DNA of 6,332 nucleotides from Candidatus Brocadia sp. (GTDB lineage Bacteria > Planctomycetota > Brocadiia > Brocadiales > Brocadiaceae). Position 1 is the stretch's first letter. Every line of letters starts with the position of its first letter. Made by a program: the position numbers and the translations under genes. Below are positions 1 to 5,042 of the stretch, piece by piece. A model generated the notes under the pieces. The model searched no databases and had not been told where the DNA came from. It worked only from the letters and a program-made list of their open reading frames with translations. Location of the stretch: contig JAUQXU010000444.1 in assembly GCA_030837935.1 (NCBI GenBank), forward strand, positions 1 to 6,332. The letters are read 5' to 3'.

Positions 1-16
1 TGTCTGTGAGAACCGT

Positions 17-40
17 GGCCTTCTGCAGGAGGCCTTTTTT
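17..40 (+). terminator. Intrinsic terminator of an upstream off-window gene
   Basis: An 18-base near-palindrome (GGCCTTCTGCAGGAGGCC, 17-34) folds into a GC-rich stem with one G-U pair and a TGCA loop. It is followed directly by six T residues (35-40). This is the classic form of a Rho-independent terminator. No reading frame in the first 16 bases can be identified, so the gene it ends lies outside the window. Confidence 0.75.
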
Positions 41-99
41 AATATCCTCAATGTTTACAAAAAAAGGGCTTACTTTAGTGAAAAAAACCAAAAGGGGCA

Positions 100-128
100 T
101 TAGCAAAAATCAAATAATGTGGTATAAT
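100..128 (+). promoter_or_regulatory. Strong extended -10 promoter for the 134-436 RNA
   Basis: A perfect TATAAT box lies at 123-128, preceded by TGG (120-122), which gives an extended -10 (TGn). A TTAGCA box, matching TTGACA at 4 of 6 positions, sits at 100-105 with the ideal 17-base spacer. The predicted start is about 134-136, which coincides with the left arm of the 133-235 inverted repeat. The transcript would therefore begin inside its own stem. Confidence 0.65.
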
Positions 129-132
129 AGAA

Positions 133-235
133 TTGGAGAGGAACTAAGAGAGAGTTAATGAGGTTAAACGTTCCTCAAGATATAAAAATGTAATTTAAAG
201 ATGTGTCTGTTCTACCGCTCTTAGTTCCCCTCCAA
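133..235 (+). repeat. 18-bp inverted repeat (5' stem of candidate RNA)
   Basis: TTGGAGAGGAACTAAGAG at 133-150 is the reverse complement of 218-235 except at one position (A139 opposite C229). The loop is 67 bases and AT-rich. Its left edge falls at the predicted transcription start, which favours RNA structure over a protein-binding palindrome. A terminal inverted repeat of a small mobile element is a possible alternative, but no flanking target duplication was seen. Confidence 0.7.
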
Positions 236-250
236 AAGTTCTTTGAAATT

Positions 251-332
251 ATCAGTAACATTAAAATAAGATCCGTCCAACAAATATTAAAAAGTATATA
301 AAGTGCGTCGTAGTCTTTGAAATGTTACTGAT
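251..332 (+). repeat. Perfect 12-bp inverted repeat with 58-base loop
   Basis: ATCAGTAACATT (251-262) is the exact reverse complement of 321-332. A 10-base direct repeat, TCTTTGAAAT, lies just left of the first arm (240-249) and again overlapping the second arm (314-323). The arms fall inside the candidate transcript and would form its second long-range stem. Confidence 0.65.
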
Positions 333-398
333 TATAATAAAGTTTCTTAAACCTTTTAAAGAGAGAGGTGTAAAACGATATGAGGGAGTTTAGAGAAT

Positions 399-436
399 AG
401 CCTGATATGTCAGAAATGGCATTTCAGGCTTTTTTT
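399..436 (+). terminator. Strong intrinsic terminator of the candidate RNA
   Basis: AGCCTGA (399-405) pairs with TCAGGCT (424-430). After a T-T mismatch, ATGTC (407-411) pairs with GGCAT (418-422), leaving a 6-base loop. A T-run begins at the end of the stem and continues through 431-436. It has an ideal stem, loop and U-tract, and it faces away from the promoter at 100-128. Confidence 0.8.
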
Positions 437-466
437 ATTTGTAGTTGTTACACTAACGAATTTGTA

Positions 467-494
467 TTGATTTGTTCCTGCAAAGTGCTATCAT
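467..494 (+). promoter_or_regulatory. Weak promoter candidate for the CBS gene
   Basis: TTGATT (467-472) and TATCAT (489-494) are separated by 16 bases and match the sigma-70 consensus at 4 and 5 of 6 positions. It lies just after the terminator at 399-436 and would give a leader of about 240 bases before the gene at 744. In AT-rich DNA such a match can arise by chance. Confidence 0.25.
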
Positions 495-562
495 AATCAG
501 CCAGCTACCCTTGAAAAGAGATTTTCCTGTCTATAGTACAAACCTATTGAATCGCATATTTC

Positions 563-588
563 CAGTTATCGTGGTAAATAGATAACTG
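563..588. repeat. 8-bp palindromic site upstream of the CBS gene
   Basis: CAGTTATC (563-570) and GATAACTG (581-588) are perfect reverse complements separated by 10 bases. The two half-sites are centred 18 bases apart, which would suit a dimeric regulator; a small leader hairpin is equally possible. Besides this and the weak promoter at 467-494, I see nothing else in 441-729. Confidence 0.35.
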
Positions 589-729
589 AACATATAACGC
601 TATCTCAATTAAGTCACTGTTTGCTTTACAAAGTTATTCTGCAATGTATGCAAAATTACCAAAGAAGCTTCTCAAAAAAAATTTATACGAACCGTGCTGT
701 GTACATTCAAGAAAAAGGCAGTGAAATTT

Positions 730-736
730 AAGGAGG
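730..736 (+). promoter_or_regulatory. Shine-Dalgarno that fixes the GTG start at 744
   Basis: AAGGAGG, a full anti-SD match, ends seven bases before GTG at 744-746. The next in-frame ATG (765, residue 8) lies inside the first CBS motif and has no such site, so the GTG is the real start. Confidence 0.85.
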
Positions 737-743
737 AAACCAA

Positions 744-1166
744 GTGACGTCGGTAGACTCTATTATGACCCGTAGAGTAGTCACGGTAGAAATGGATGAC
801 ACGCTGCTTATAATTCGTGGAATATTTAAGCACCTTACGTTTCATCATCTTTTGGTGGTTGAGAATAGAAAACTCGTTGGTGTTATATCTGATCGCGATC
901 TTCTAAGAGCATTAAGTCCTTTTCTGGGTACTCCTTCTGAAACTACGCATGACAGAGATACCTTGGATAGGAGGGCACATCAGATTATGAGTCGGAATCC
1001 TGTCGTTGTATATCCGGAAACTGAAATCAAATCAGCTGCCAATCTATTATTTGAAAGAAACATATCATGCCTCCCTGTTGTCTCGCATGAAGGTAATATT
1101 GTAGGGGTCGTGACCCGACAGGATATTCTTAAATATTATATAGATAGTAAAGTTGTTGATGAATAA
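744..1166 (+). CDS. Two-CBS-domain (Bateman module) regulatory protein
   Basis: This is a 140-residue cytoplasmic protein made almost entirely of two CBS domains, which pair to bind adenine nucleotides or related ligands and act as sensors. CBS1 covers about residues 4-58 (SIMTRRVVTV through GVISDRD, with S49, D50 and D52 in the ribose-contact position). CBS2 covers about 79-134 (QIMSRNPVVV through GVVTRQD, T124 and D127). The linker (60-78) is polar, with a charged DRDTLDRRAHQIM run. No catalytic, membrane or DNA-binding domain is fused. The start is GTG, set by a strong SD at 730-736. It appears monocistronic, since the next gene is 356 bases away. The family is clear, but the ligand and partner cannot be read from sequence. 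Confidence 0.93.
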   Translation: MTSVDSIMTRRVVTVEMDDTLLIIRGIFKHLTFHHLLVVENRKLVGVISDRDLLRALSPFLGTPSETTHDRDTLDRRAHQIMSRNPVVVYPETEIKSAANLLFERNISCLPVVSHEGNIVGVVTRQDILKYYIDSKVVDE

Positions 1167-1522
1167 AACAACCATTTACGTCCCGAGGACATTGCAAGAA
1201 CCGGCCACTTGGCGGCAAATCCTTTCCTCTCTGAAATTGCTTGACAGAACGCTTCTGATGAAGCTTATACAATCGCTTCACCTCAGACGTAGGTAGTAAT
1301 TTTATTTCAAATTTTTCTCTTACAGAGTAGATGAAAAATCTGTTTTACAATGATTACCCGCACGAAACTTTGGTAGAGCTTAAAAAGTCCTTGAATTTAC
1401 CGTATTTTGTCATTACTATAACCGTGGTGTAGCGGAAATTTCAGTTGAGTAAAAGAGCGTGTCATAGAATGTCAAAGACATTACAAAAATAATTTAAATA
1501 ATATCTATTTTGTTTTTGGGAA
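1167..1522. other. Intergenic stretch without a convincing gene
   Basis: No clear terminator follows the CBS gene; only a small GTCC/GGAC hairpin (1181-1191) without a T-run is seen. GCTTC/GAAGC elements alternate at 1251-1279 and could form two competing short hairpins. A perfect 6-bp hairpin (AATGTC-aaa-GACATT, 1468-1482) lies 40 bases before the next gene. A 33-codon frame (ATG 1331 to TAG 1432, starting MKNLFYNDYPHE) has no clear SD and no recognised similarity; I do not call it a gene. From 1483 the sequence is very AT-rich. Confidence 0.5.
1241..1271 (+). promoter_or_regulatory. Possible promoter upstream of the cysteine-rich/SAM hydrolase pair
   Basis: A perfect TTGACA (1241-1246) is followed by TATACA (1266-1271). 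The 19-base spacer is longer than the usual 17, so activity is uncertain. If used, it would leave a leader of about 245 bases before 1523. Confidence 0.25.
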
Positions 1523-1702
1523 ATGGTACATTGTAATATATGTGCTCTTCACAGGGGTGAACGCTTGTGCGTAGGGCTTGGAGACTGGCTATGTCCTGAG
1601 TGTTGTGGCCAGCATCGGATCGTAGAGATTAATTGCTGGACATACTGTCCGTTCTTTTTTGGAGAACAGCCCGCCATCAGTCCGAAAAAGGATGAAAAAT
1701 AA
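1523..1702 (+). CDS. Small cysteine-rich putative zinc-binding protein
   Basis: This 59-residue frame runs from ATG at 1523 to TAA at 1700. The frame opens only at 1502 and no other start lies upstream. The protein has eight cysteines (C4, C7, C16, C24, C27, C28, C38, C42) and two histidines (H10, H31), arranged as CNIC...CPECCGQHR...C...C. The pattern CxxC, about 16 residues, CPxCCG, R-x-x-E-I and C-x3-C resembles a short zinc-binding module I recall at the N-terminus of uncharacterised proteins from planctomycetes and related groups. Here the module is nearly the whole protein, ending in a charged SPKKDEK tail. No function can be assigned. The SD is weak (GGGAA directly before ATG). The stop lies 23 bases before the SAM hydrolase start, so the two are probably co-transcribed. 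The dense cysteines and matched motif make chance coding unlikely. Confidence 0.65.
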   Translation: MVHCNICALHRGERLCVGLGDWLCPECCGQHRIVEINCWTYCPFFFGEQPAISPKKDEK

Positions 1703-1725
1703 TCCTTGCGGGAGACTATCTACCG

Positions 1726-2655
1726 ATGCGTCGATCATGGATAATCACACTACTGACGGACTTTGGCAGTCAGGACGCATACGCAGGTATCATGAAGGGC
1801 GTAATAGCAGGAATCAATCACCGGGCAAATATTATCGACATCTGCCACAATATTCCTCCACAAGACATATTCAACGGCGCCTATCTTCTCTCTACATCGT
1901 ATAAATACTTTCCTAAAGGCACTATTCATGTAGCCGTTGTAGACCCAGGTGTTGGAAGCCAGAGAGACATCGTGTGTGTTAAAATCCGGGAGCATCTCTT
2001 TCTTGTGCCTGATAATGGCCTTCTCAGTTTTGTTGTTCAGGAAGAAAGGCCGAAAAGTATTGTTCGGGTTACAAACGATAGATATTTCTTACCATCTTTC
2101 AGCAATACCTTTCATGGGCGGGATGTCTTTGCGCCTGTTGCAGCATATCTATCTCTTGGTATAAAACCACGACAATTAGGCTCCAAAATCAATCAGCTAA
2201 AACAACTGGATATACCCAGGCCTGAGGTAAAAGAAACAGGGCAATTAGAGGGTCAGATTATCTATATAGACCGATTTGGGAACCTTATTACCAATATTAC
2301 GAGAGCGCTCATAGAGCAGCACGCCAGCAAAAAAAAGCAAAACAGAGGTCGGTGGTCAGGGATCAGGAGTCAGAGGTCAGAAGTCAGAAGCCAGATCCCA
2401 TACAAAGTAAGAAAAACTTCCAAAAACAAGATGCTATTACCGTGGAACACGATGGAAACAACCCTTGGAAAGAGGAAAATAATGGGGTTGGGCAAGACTT
2501 ATATGGATGCAAAGCCAGGCGATCCGCTCGTCCTCTTTGGAAGCGCTGGTTTTCTGGAAGTCTCTGTAAACCAGGGAAATGCCCGGAAATATTTTAGCGT
2601 GGATAGAGGTAGCAAAATAAGGGTAGAAATGGGTCACCCATATGCTACGCTGTAA
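1726..2655 (+). CDS. SAM hydroxide adenosyltransferase / SAM hydrolase (DUF62, chlorinase-fluorinase superfamily)
   Basis: This 309-residue protein belongs to the family that hydrolyses S-adenosylmethionine to adenosine and methionine using an activated water. The N-terminal domain (about 5-155) begins with ITLLTDFG (D12). It has VVDPGVGSQR, PDNG and TFHGRD, giving the Asp-Arg-His set typical of the hydrolase branch at D73, R80 and H130. The C-terminal domain begins near 172 with EGQIIYIDRFGNLITNI and ends with YMDAKPGDPLVLFGSAGFLEVSVNQGNA. Members usually have about 260 residues. The excess is a basic, low-complexity insert at about 200-248, partly encoded by a heptanucleotide tandem repeat (2347-2395). 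The ATG has a modest SD (GGGAG, 1710-1714). It follows the cysteine-rich gene by 23 bases. The fold is certain; the exact substrate and whether the insert disturbs activity are open. Confidence 0.93.
   Translation: MRRSWIITLLTDFGSQDAYAGIMKGVIAGINHRANIIDICHNIPPQDIFNGAYLLSTSYKYFPKGTIHVAVVDPGVGSQRDIVCVKIREHLFLVPDNGLLSFVVQEERPKSIVRVTNDRYFLPSFSNTFHGRDVFAPVAAYLSLGIKPRQLGSKINQLKQLDIPRPEVKETGQLEGQIIYIDRFGNLITNITRALIEQHASKKKQNRGRWSGIRSQRSEVRSQIPYKVRKTSKNKMLLPWNTMETTLGKRKIMGLGKTYMDAKPGDPLVLFGSAGFLEVSVNQGNARKYFSVDRGSKIRVEMGHPYATL
2347..2395 (+). repeat. Seven degenerate heptanucleotide tandem repeats inside the SAM hydrolase gene
   Basis: Seven consecutive 7-base units of consensus RGTCAGA read GGTCGGT, GGTCAGG, GATCAGG, AGTCAGA, GGTCAGA, AGTCAGA and AGCCAGA. 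They total 49 bases, encode residues 208-224 and produce an RSQ-RSEVRSQ pattern. Because 7 is not a multiple of 3, gain or loss of a unit would shift the frame, yet the gene remains open. Similar heptamer arrays, as I recall, occur between genes in several bacterial genomes; one within a coding region is unusual. Confidence 0.85.
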
Positions 2656-2685
2656 ACGCAAAAAACAAATTGACGCAGGACAAAA

Positions 2686-2801
2686 CTACAGTCTTGCTGT
2701 AGGCCACGCTAAAGGATTGTCTTGCGAGAAACATGTCAAATTATTTAAATGTTAAGGAATTTCAATAGTGTGGTTTGAGAGCGGAGAGTCTCTTCGCTCT
2801 C
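2686..2801. other. Two hairpins between convergent genes (possible terminator region)
   Basis: CTACAG-tcttg-CTGTAG (2686-2702) is a perfect 6-bp stem. The larger hairpin at 2777-2801 (GAGAGCGGAGA, 3-base loop, TCTTCGCTCTC) has 11 paired positions including one G-U. Neither is followed by a T-run on either strand, so they are not standard intrinsic terminators. Their position between the 3' ends of the SAM hydrolase and OmpA-like genes still suggests a role in ending or protecting both messages. Confidence 0.45.
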
Positions 2802-2838
2802 TATTAACTGAGAAAACCGGTAAAGAACAGCTTTCTTT

Positions 2839-4029
2839 CTATTTTATGGGAACAATCTCAGCTCTTCTGTTCAGGGAGCGGCCTTCTTCGGTGTCATTAG
2901 GAGCAATAGGCTTTTGATATCCAAAACCCATGACAGAGACACGTGATTCATTGATACCTTTCTCGACCAAATAATTCTTTACCGCCTGGGCTCTTTTTTG
3001 GGAGAGGTCTATATTGTATTTCATTGAGCCGATATTATCCGTATGTCCCTCTATTCTTACGTGCATATCTGGATTATTTTGCAAAACATCGACAATATTA
3101 CTGAGATTCGAGTTAAACGCCTCTTTAATATCCCATTTCTTATAATCAAAAGTAATTCCCTTTACCACCCAGCATCCTCTGGAATCAACAATGGCTCCTT
3201 TCGGTGTATTCGGGCATTCGTCGTCTTTGTCGTAAACACCATCACCATCGCTATCAATATCACTAACTTGTTTTGGTACAGCGGTCAAAAATACCTTTTC
3301 TACAAAGTCCGCCATGTTGTCACTGGATGCAATCTCATCAGCAGTTACCGAAAAACCACATTTTGCTTCTCGCACAAGGTCTCTGAGCTCTTCTTTTCCT
3401 TCGGCAGTATTCCCCACGTGAATGGTGTAAAGGCATACCCTGTCTCCATACATCTCTTTTAAATCCTGCGCCTTTGACAGGGGACTGCCGATTAACTGTT
3501 CGCCGTCACTGACAAGGATTACTGCATTTTGACCGCCTGACGTCAGTAATAAATTCTTTGCATCTTTAATAGCATTACCCGCCGGACTGCAGCCCTCGGG
3601 AATCGTTGCCCCGTTTAACGCGTTTTCTAAAAGACCTCGTGAGTGCTTCGTGAGTTCATAAACAACAAATGTTTTGTCTAATGGCTTTAAAAATCCATGC
3701 CCAAAGGTTACAAGGGCGCTTTTTATTTCGATTTCAGGCAGGGTGTTATTCATTCTCACTAAAATATCTTTAGCCACGGTAAATTTGGAATGCCCTTTAT
3801 TAACGGTACCGGTAAATTTATCTTGCATCGATGCTGATGCATCTAAAATAATTACAAAACTCTCAATTTTTGGTACATACGTCACGCTCTGAGATTCTGA
3901 ATCTAAATTTCGAGGAAAGAAAGTTTCAAGGGGCCCGATCGGTTTCTTAAGAGACTTAAGCTGCGCGCAACCTGTTACAATGATAATTGACGCCATAAGA
4001 AACGATGCGAATAGATATATTTTCCTCAT
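2839..4029 (-). CDS. VWA-TSP3-OmpA outer-membrane lipoprotein
   Basis: This 396-residue protein starts with a lipoprotein signal (MRKIYLFASFLMASIIIVTGC; lipobox VTGC, acylated Cys21). A von Willebrand factor A domain spans about 55-250, with MIDAS residues D63-x-S65-x-S67, a likely T142 and D175 in VSDGE, so it should bind a divalent metal and a protein partner. A thrombospondin type 3-like calcium loop follows (DSDGDGVYDKDDECPNTPKG, about 259-278), then a C-terminal OmpA domain (about 292-396). D331 and R346 have the same 15-residue spacing as the peptidoglycan-binding pair of E. coli OmpA (D271/R286). It should be anchored in the outer membrane, hold the cell wall non-covalently and present a VWA module. 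The start has a GGGGA site (4036-4040). The promoter-like element at 4130-4157 lies about 100 bases upstream. The partner is unknown. Confidence 0.93.
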   Translation of the reverse strand: MRKIYLFASFLMASIIIVTGCAQLKSLKKPIGPLETFFPRNLDSESQSVTYVPKIESFVIILDASASMQDKFTGTVNKGHSKFTVAKDILVRMNNTLPEIEIKSALVTFGHGFLKPLDKTFVVYELTKHSRGLLENALNGATIPEGCSPAGNAIKDAKNLLLTSGGQNAVILVSDGEQLIGSPLSKAQDLKEMYGDRVCLYTIHVGNTAEGKEELRDLVREAKCGFSVTADEIASSDNMADFVEKVFLTAVPKQVSDIDSDGDGVYDKDDECPNTPKGAIVDSRGCWVVKGITFDYKKWDIKEAFNSNLSNIVDVLQNNPDMHVRIEGHTDNIGSMKYNIDLSQKRAQAVKNYLVEKGINESRVSVMGFGYQKPIAPNDTEEGRSLNRRAEIVPIK

Positions 4030-4058
4030 AACGAATCCCCTATAAAATTAAAAAATAA

Positions 4059-4088
4059 ATCTGTGTAAATCGGCGCTTATCCGTGTCC
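4059..4088 (-). repeat. Three 10-base degenerate tandem units in the ompA-like leader
   Basis: On the plus strand the units ATCTGTGTAA, ATCGGCGCTT and ATCCGTGTCC follow one another without gaps. They resemble the AATCTGTGTAAATC-type dispersed intergenic repeats I recall from several bacterial genomes. The units sit between the candidate promoter (4130-4157) and the start codon at 4029, so they would lie in the 5' untranslated RNA. Confidence 0.4.
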
Positions 4089-4129
4089 GACTGCAATTAT
4101 TAGGTTAAATATTTTTCCACGAAAAAAGT

Positions 4130-4157
4130 ACTGTAGCAAAAATGAAGAAGATTGCAA
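4130..4157 (-). promoter_or_regulatory. Candidate promoter of the OmpA-like lipoprotein gene, inside repeat copy A
   Basis: On the minus strand TTGCAA (4157-4152) is followed after 16 bases by TACAGT (4135-4130), preceded by TGC as an extended -10. The boxes match consensus at 4 of 6 positions each. The same arrangement is retained in repeat copy B (5959-5986), which supports a functional role. Confidence 0.4.
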
Positions 4158-4228
4158 GCTATTTTCATTCTTTTCCGCTACATTGAACGCCAGAGGAGCG
4201 TGAAAATGAAAAGGACGAGATGAAATTA
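4133..4228 (-). repeat. Dispersed non-coding repeat, copy A
   Basis: These 96 bases align without gaps to 5962-6057; I count 19 differences, about 80% identity. Similarity fades into a shared T-rich stretch to the left (near 4105-4118) with an indel. Substitutions do not favour third codon positions in any frame, so it is not a decayed shared coding exon. This copy lies between vapC and the OmpA-like gene, upstream of the latter. Confidence 0.75.
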
Positions 4229-4247
4229 AAGAAGCTTCAGAAACATT

Positions 4248-4604
4248 TCAATACCCTATTCCCAGTTTTGAAGAAACTTCATTGAGTTTCTTGTCGATTG
4301 TCCACAGGGAAACATCAGTTAATATAGCCGAAGCAATCAAATGAATATCAATATATCCCAACCCTTTTCCCATAAGCGTATGATCTTCTATGCATTTCAT
4401 CACTTCTTCATCTTCTGCGCAGATTGCCATTGGGAGCGCCTGCAGTAGTGAAAGTATCTCAGACCTGTTTTTGAGATTACCGCAAGCGAGTTCACCTACG
4501 ATGAACGAATGACAGACGACGTGGCCTTCATTTAACAGTGTTTCAAGCCCAATATTTCCACTTCGCAAATGCACCACCCATACTGAAGTGTCAACAAGCA
4601 CCAT
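4248..4604 (-). CDS. vapC: VapC-type PIN-domain ribonuclease toxin
   Basis: This 118-residue PIN-domain protein is the toxin of a type II VapBC module; VapC proteins cut RNA, often tRNA, using Mg2+ held by four acidic residues. All four are visible: D5 (VLVDTSVWV), E38 (VGELACG), D86 (GYIDIHL) and D104 (WTIDKKL). Length is slightly below the usual 125-140 and the protein ends just after the last PIN strand (LGIGY), but no core element is missing. The start follows the vapB stop by a single base (TAA-G-ATG), so translation is coupled. The gene is minus strand and its 3' end abuts repeat copy A. RNA target unknown. Confidence 0.93.
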   Translation of the reverse strand: MVLVDTSVWVVHLRSGNIGLETLLNEGHVVCHSFIVGELACGNLKNRSEILSLLQALPMAICAEDEEVMKCIEDHTLMGKGLGYIDIHLIASAILTDVSLWTIDKKLNEVSSKLGIGY

Positions 4605-4605
4605 C

Positions 4606-4803
4606 TTAAGAGCCTGCCACTCTTCTGCGGGGTATTTTCTCTAATTTCTTTTCAGTCCCCCCCAGTTTAGCGAGTCTCTTGGCGCTTTCCCTCTTTATAA
4701 GTACCTCGAGACCGAGCCTGACCAGTGACGTCTTTTCCGTAATACCGGTTAATTTCGCTGCCTTATCAATCAATTTGTCATCGATGTTTATTGTTGTTCT
4801 CAT
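4606..4803 (-). CDS. vapB: VapB-type antitoxin (ribbon-helix-helix, DUF2191-like)
   Basis: This 65-residue partner of the adjacent VapC has an N-terminal ribbon-helix-helix DNA-binding part (MRTTINIDDKLIDKAAKLTGITEKTSLVRLGLEVLI, residues 1-36). It is followed by RESAKRLAKLGG and a basic proline-containing tail (KIPRRRVAGS) that in this family wraps the toxin active site. The sequence style is that of the short VapB group with an MRTT start and an LGG...PRRR tail. A GAGG site (4811-4814) lies 7 bases before the ATG. It should repress its own promoter at 4821-4871. Confidence 0.93.
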   Translation of the reverse strand: MRTTINIDDKLIDKAAKLTGITEKTSLVRLGLEVLIKRESAKRLAKLGGTEKKLEKIPRRRVAGS

Positions 4804-4820
4804 GAACTTGCCTCGTATTA

Positions 4821-4871
4821 AATATGTATTATTATATGCATAAATATGTATTGATAATATGTAATTGTCAA
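4821..4871 (-). promoter_or_regulatory. vapBC promoter with likely VapB operator
   Basis: On the minus strand a perfect TTGACA (4871-4866) is followed after 17 bases by CATATT (4848-4843). The plus-strand decamer AATATGTATT occurs twice, at 4821-4830 and 4843-4852, exactly 22 bases apart (about two helical turns). One copy covers the -10 box and the other lies just downstream of the predicted start. A TATGCATA palindrome (4835-4842) lies between them. This geometry fits autorepression by a ribbon-helix-helix antitoxin. Confidence 0.6.
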
Positions 4872-5042
4872 GAAATTTCTATTATGGCATATAGGATTAA
4901 AGATGTCTTCGCAAGAGAACCCCTCCCACCAAATTTTATTTTTAAAAGTATGGTATGCATCGGTTGGAACAGTTTCATTCCCGGACAACTTAAAAAGATT
5001 TGTGCCCCCTTTCTTTCTGTTTTCCCGGATGAACAGCTTTGA

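Larger units (their letters stand above)
134..436 (+). ncRNA. Candidate structured non-coding RNA of about 300 nt, family unknown
   Basis: This stretch is bounded by a promoter with a perfect TATAAT (123-128) and a strong intrinsic terminator (399-436), and no convincing protein frame lies between. Three hairpins are visible. The first is an 18-bp stem, 133-150 with 218-235, with one A-C mismatch. The second is a perfect 12-bp stem, 251-262 with 321-332. The third is the terminator. GAGGAAC at 138-144 can pair instead with GTTCCTC at 170-176, so the 5' stem has a competing short form. A minimal frame, ATG at 380 to TAG at 400 (MREFRE), follows a purine-rich stretch (361-370) and ends in the terminator; it could be chance. 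I see no hallmark of 6S, tmRNA, RNase P RNA, SRP RNA or a common riboswitch. The transcript is inferred from sequence alone. Confidence 0.45.

Noticed and set aside
133..235. Insertion sequence or MITE defined by the 18-bp inverted repeat
   Set aside because: No target-site duplication flanks the arms, no transposase is present, and the left arm coincides with a predicted transcription start, so RNA structure explains it better.
1331..1432. 33-codon plus-strand frame MKNLFYNDYPHE...
   Set aside because: It lacks a clear SD, has no cysteine or domain pattern and no operon-like placement. It is kept only as a note in the intergenic entry.
1659..1904. 81-codon plus-strand frame overlapping the cysteine-rich and SAM hydrolase genes
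   Set aside because: It is a shadow in another frame of two better supported genes, with no domain.
2341..2400. Possible CRISPR or attachment site at the repeats in the SAM hydrolase gene
   Set aside because: Units are 7 bases and contiguous, with no spacers, no palindromic repeat and no cas genes. It is a simple tandem repeat.
3043..3462. 139-codon plus-strand frame opposite the OmpA-like gene
   Set aside because: It lies antisense within a gene with clear domains, without SD or domain of its own.
4142..4186. Short peptide MKKIASYFHSFPLH in repeat copy A
   Set aside because: Copy B replaces the ATG with ACG, and the differences between copies are not concentrated at third codon positions, so the repeat is not coding.
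4824..5042. Plus-strand 72-codon frame between the fic stop and vapB
   Set aside because: Its start lies inside the vapBC promoter/operator repeats. Neither ATG 4824 nor the internal ATG 4884 has an SD, and there is no recognisable domain. An opposing minus-strand frame is also open, so openness here is not informative.
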